From Bacteroidota bacterium (GTDB taxonomy: Bacteria > Bacteroidota > Bacteroidia > Bacteroidales > Prolixibacteraceae), in assembly GCA_023393265.1 (NCBI GenBank), contig JAEWME010000029.1:1-6371 (forward strand): a DNA stretch of 6,371 nt, given 5' to 3'. The position numbers and the translations under genes are program-made. Shown in pieces: positions 6,341 to 6,371 of the stretch. Under the pieces are notes generated by a model. That model was not told where the DNA came from. It was given only the letters and a program-made list of their open reading frames with translations, and searched no databases. Position 1 is the stretch's first letter. Each line of letters starts with the position of its first letter.

Positions 6341-6371
6341 TGTAATTCGTAAGGATTACACATTAAGGATT
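6341..6371. repeat. Small inverted repeat and 14-bp-period direct repeat after mnmE, cut by the window edge
   Basis: TGTAAT (6341-6346) and ATTACA (6355-6360) form a 6-bp inverted repeat around an 8-base spacer. TAAGGATT occurs at 6350-6357 and again at 6364-6371, a 14-bp period ending exactly at the window edge. The rest of the gene-free stretch 6257-6340 is AT-rich, with no hairpin-plus-T-tract terminator for mnmE and no exact TAnnTTTG box. Function is unknown; it could be the first units of a tandem repeat, a protein-binding site or chance. Confidence 0.35.

Noticed and set aside
5854..6363. 169-codon minus-strand open frame starting beyond the mnmE stop
   Set aside because: About 400 of its 510 bases are antisense to the conserved MnmE C-terminal region, and the extra N-terminal part is lysine-rich low-information sequence typical of AT-rich intergenic DNA.

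Overview
The window looks like chromosomal DNA from a member of the Bacteroidota. Three things point there: AT-rich intergenic DNA, start codons mostly without a strong Shine-Dalgarno sequence, and TAnnTTTG promoter -7 boxes in the intergenic regions. The FabG C-terminus (VCGAMNT) also resembles the VCGGMN ending I remember from Bacteroidota FabG. I cannot place the genus; a marine or sediment lineage related to Prolixibacteraceae or Marinilabiliales is only a guess.

Left half, minus strand. Positions 1-1661 hold most of a membrane-anchored Cache-HAMP-SpoIIE (PP2C-type) serine phosphatase. Its C-terminus runs off the left edge. Upstream of it, and read in the same direction, is fabG (1830-2576), the 3-oxoacyl-ACP reductase of fatty acid synthesis. 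A strong intrinsic terminator at 1772-1804 separates the two, so they are probably separate transcripts.

Middle. The divergent intergenic region 2577-2781 carries two copies of ATTACTTTTG in inverted orientation, one usable as a -7 box for fabG and the other for the plus-strand gene at 2782. A perfect 12-bp palindrome lies just downstream of the rightward box.

Right half, plus strand. A probable GT-B-fold glycosyltransferase (2782-3813) is followed by a 161-bp AT-rich gap with another TAnnTTTG box. Then comes a family 2 (GT-A) glycosyltransferase (3975-4862). Its stop codon overlaps the start of mnmE (4862-6256), the tRNA U34-modification GTPase, by one base (TAATG). After mnmE come 115 bp without a gene. 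They hold no obvious terminator but contain a small inverted repeat and a 14-bp-period direct repeat cut by the window edge.

The genes do not form one obvious pathway: signalling phosphatase, lipid synthesis, two sugar transferases (envelope or polysaccharide), tRNA modification. I see no insertion sequence, CRISPR array, tRNA, rRNA or defence module. I did not find convincing evidence of a new biological system. The most useful leads are the architecture of the fabG/glycosyltransferase divergent promoter, the translational overlap of a glycosyltransferase with mnmE, and the mnmE 3' end with the repeats beyond it as a possible integration target.
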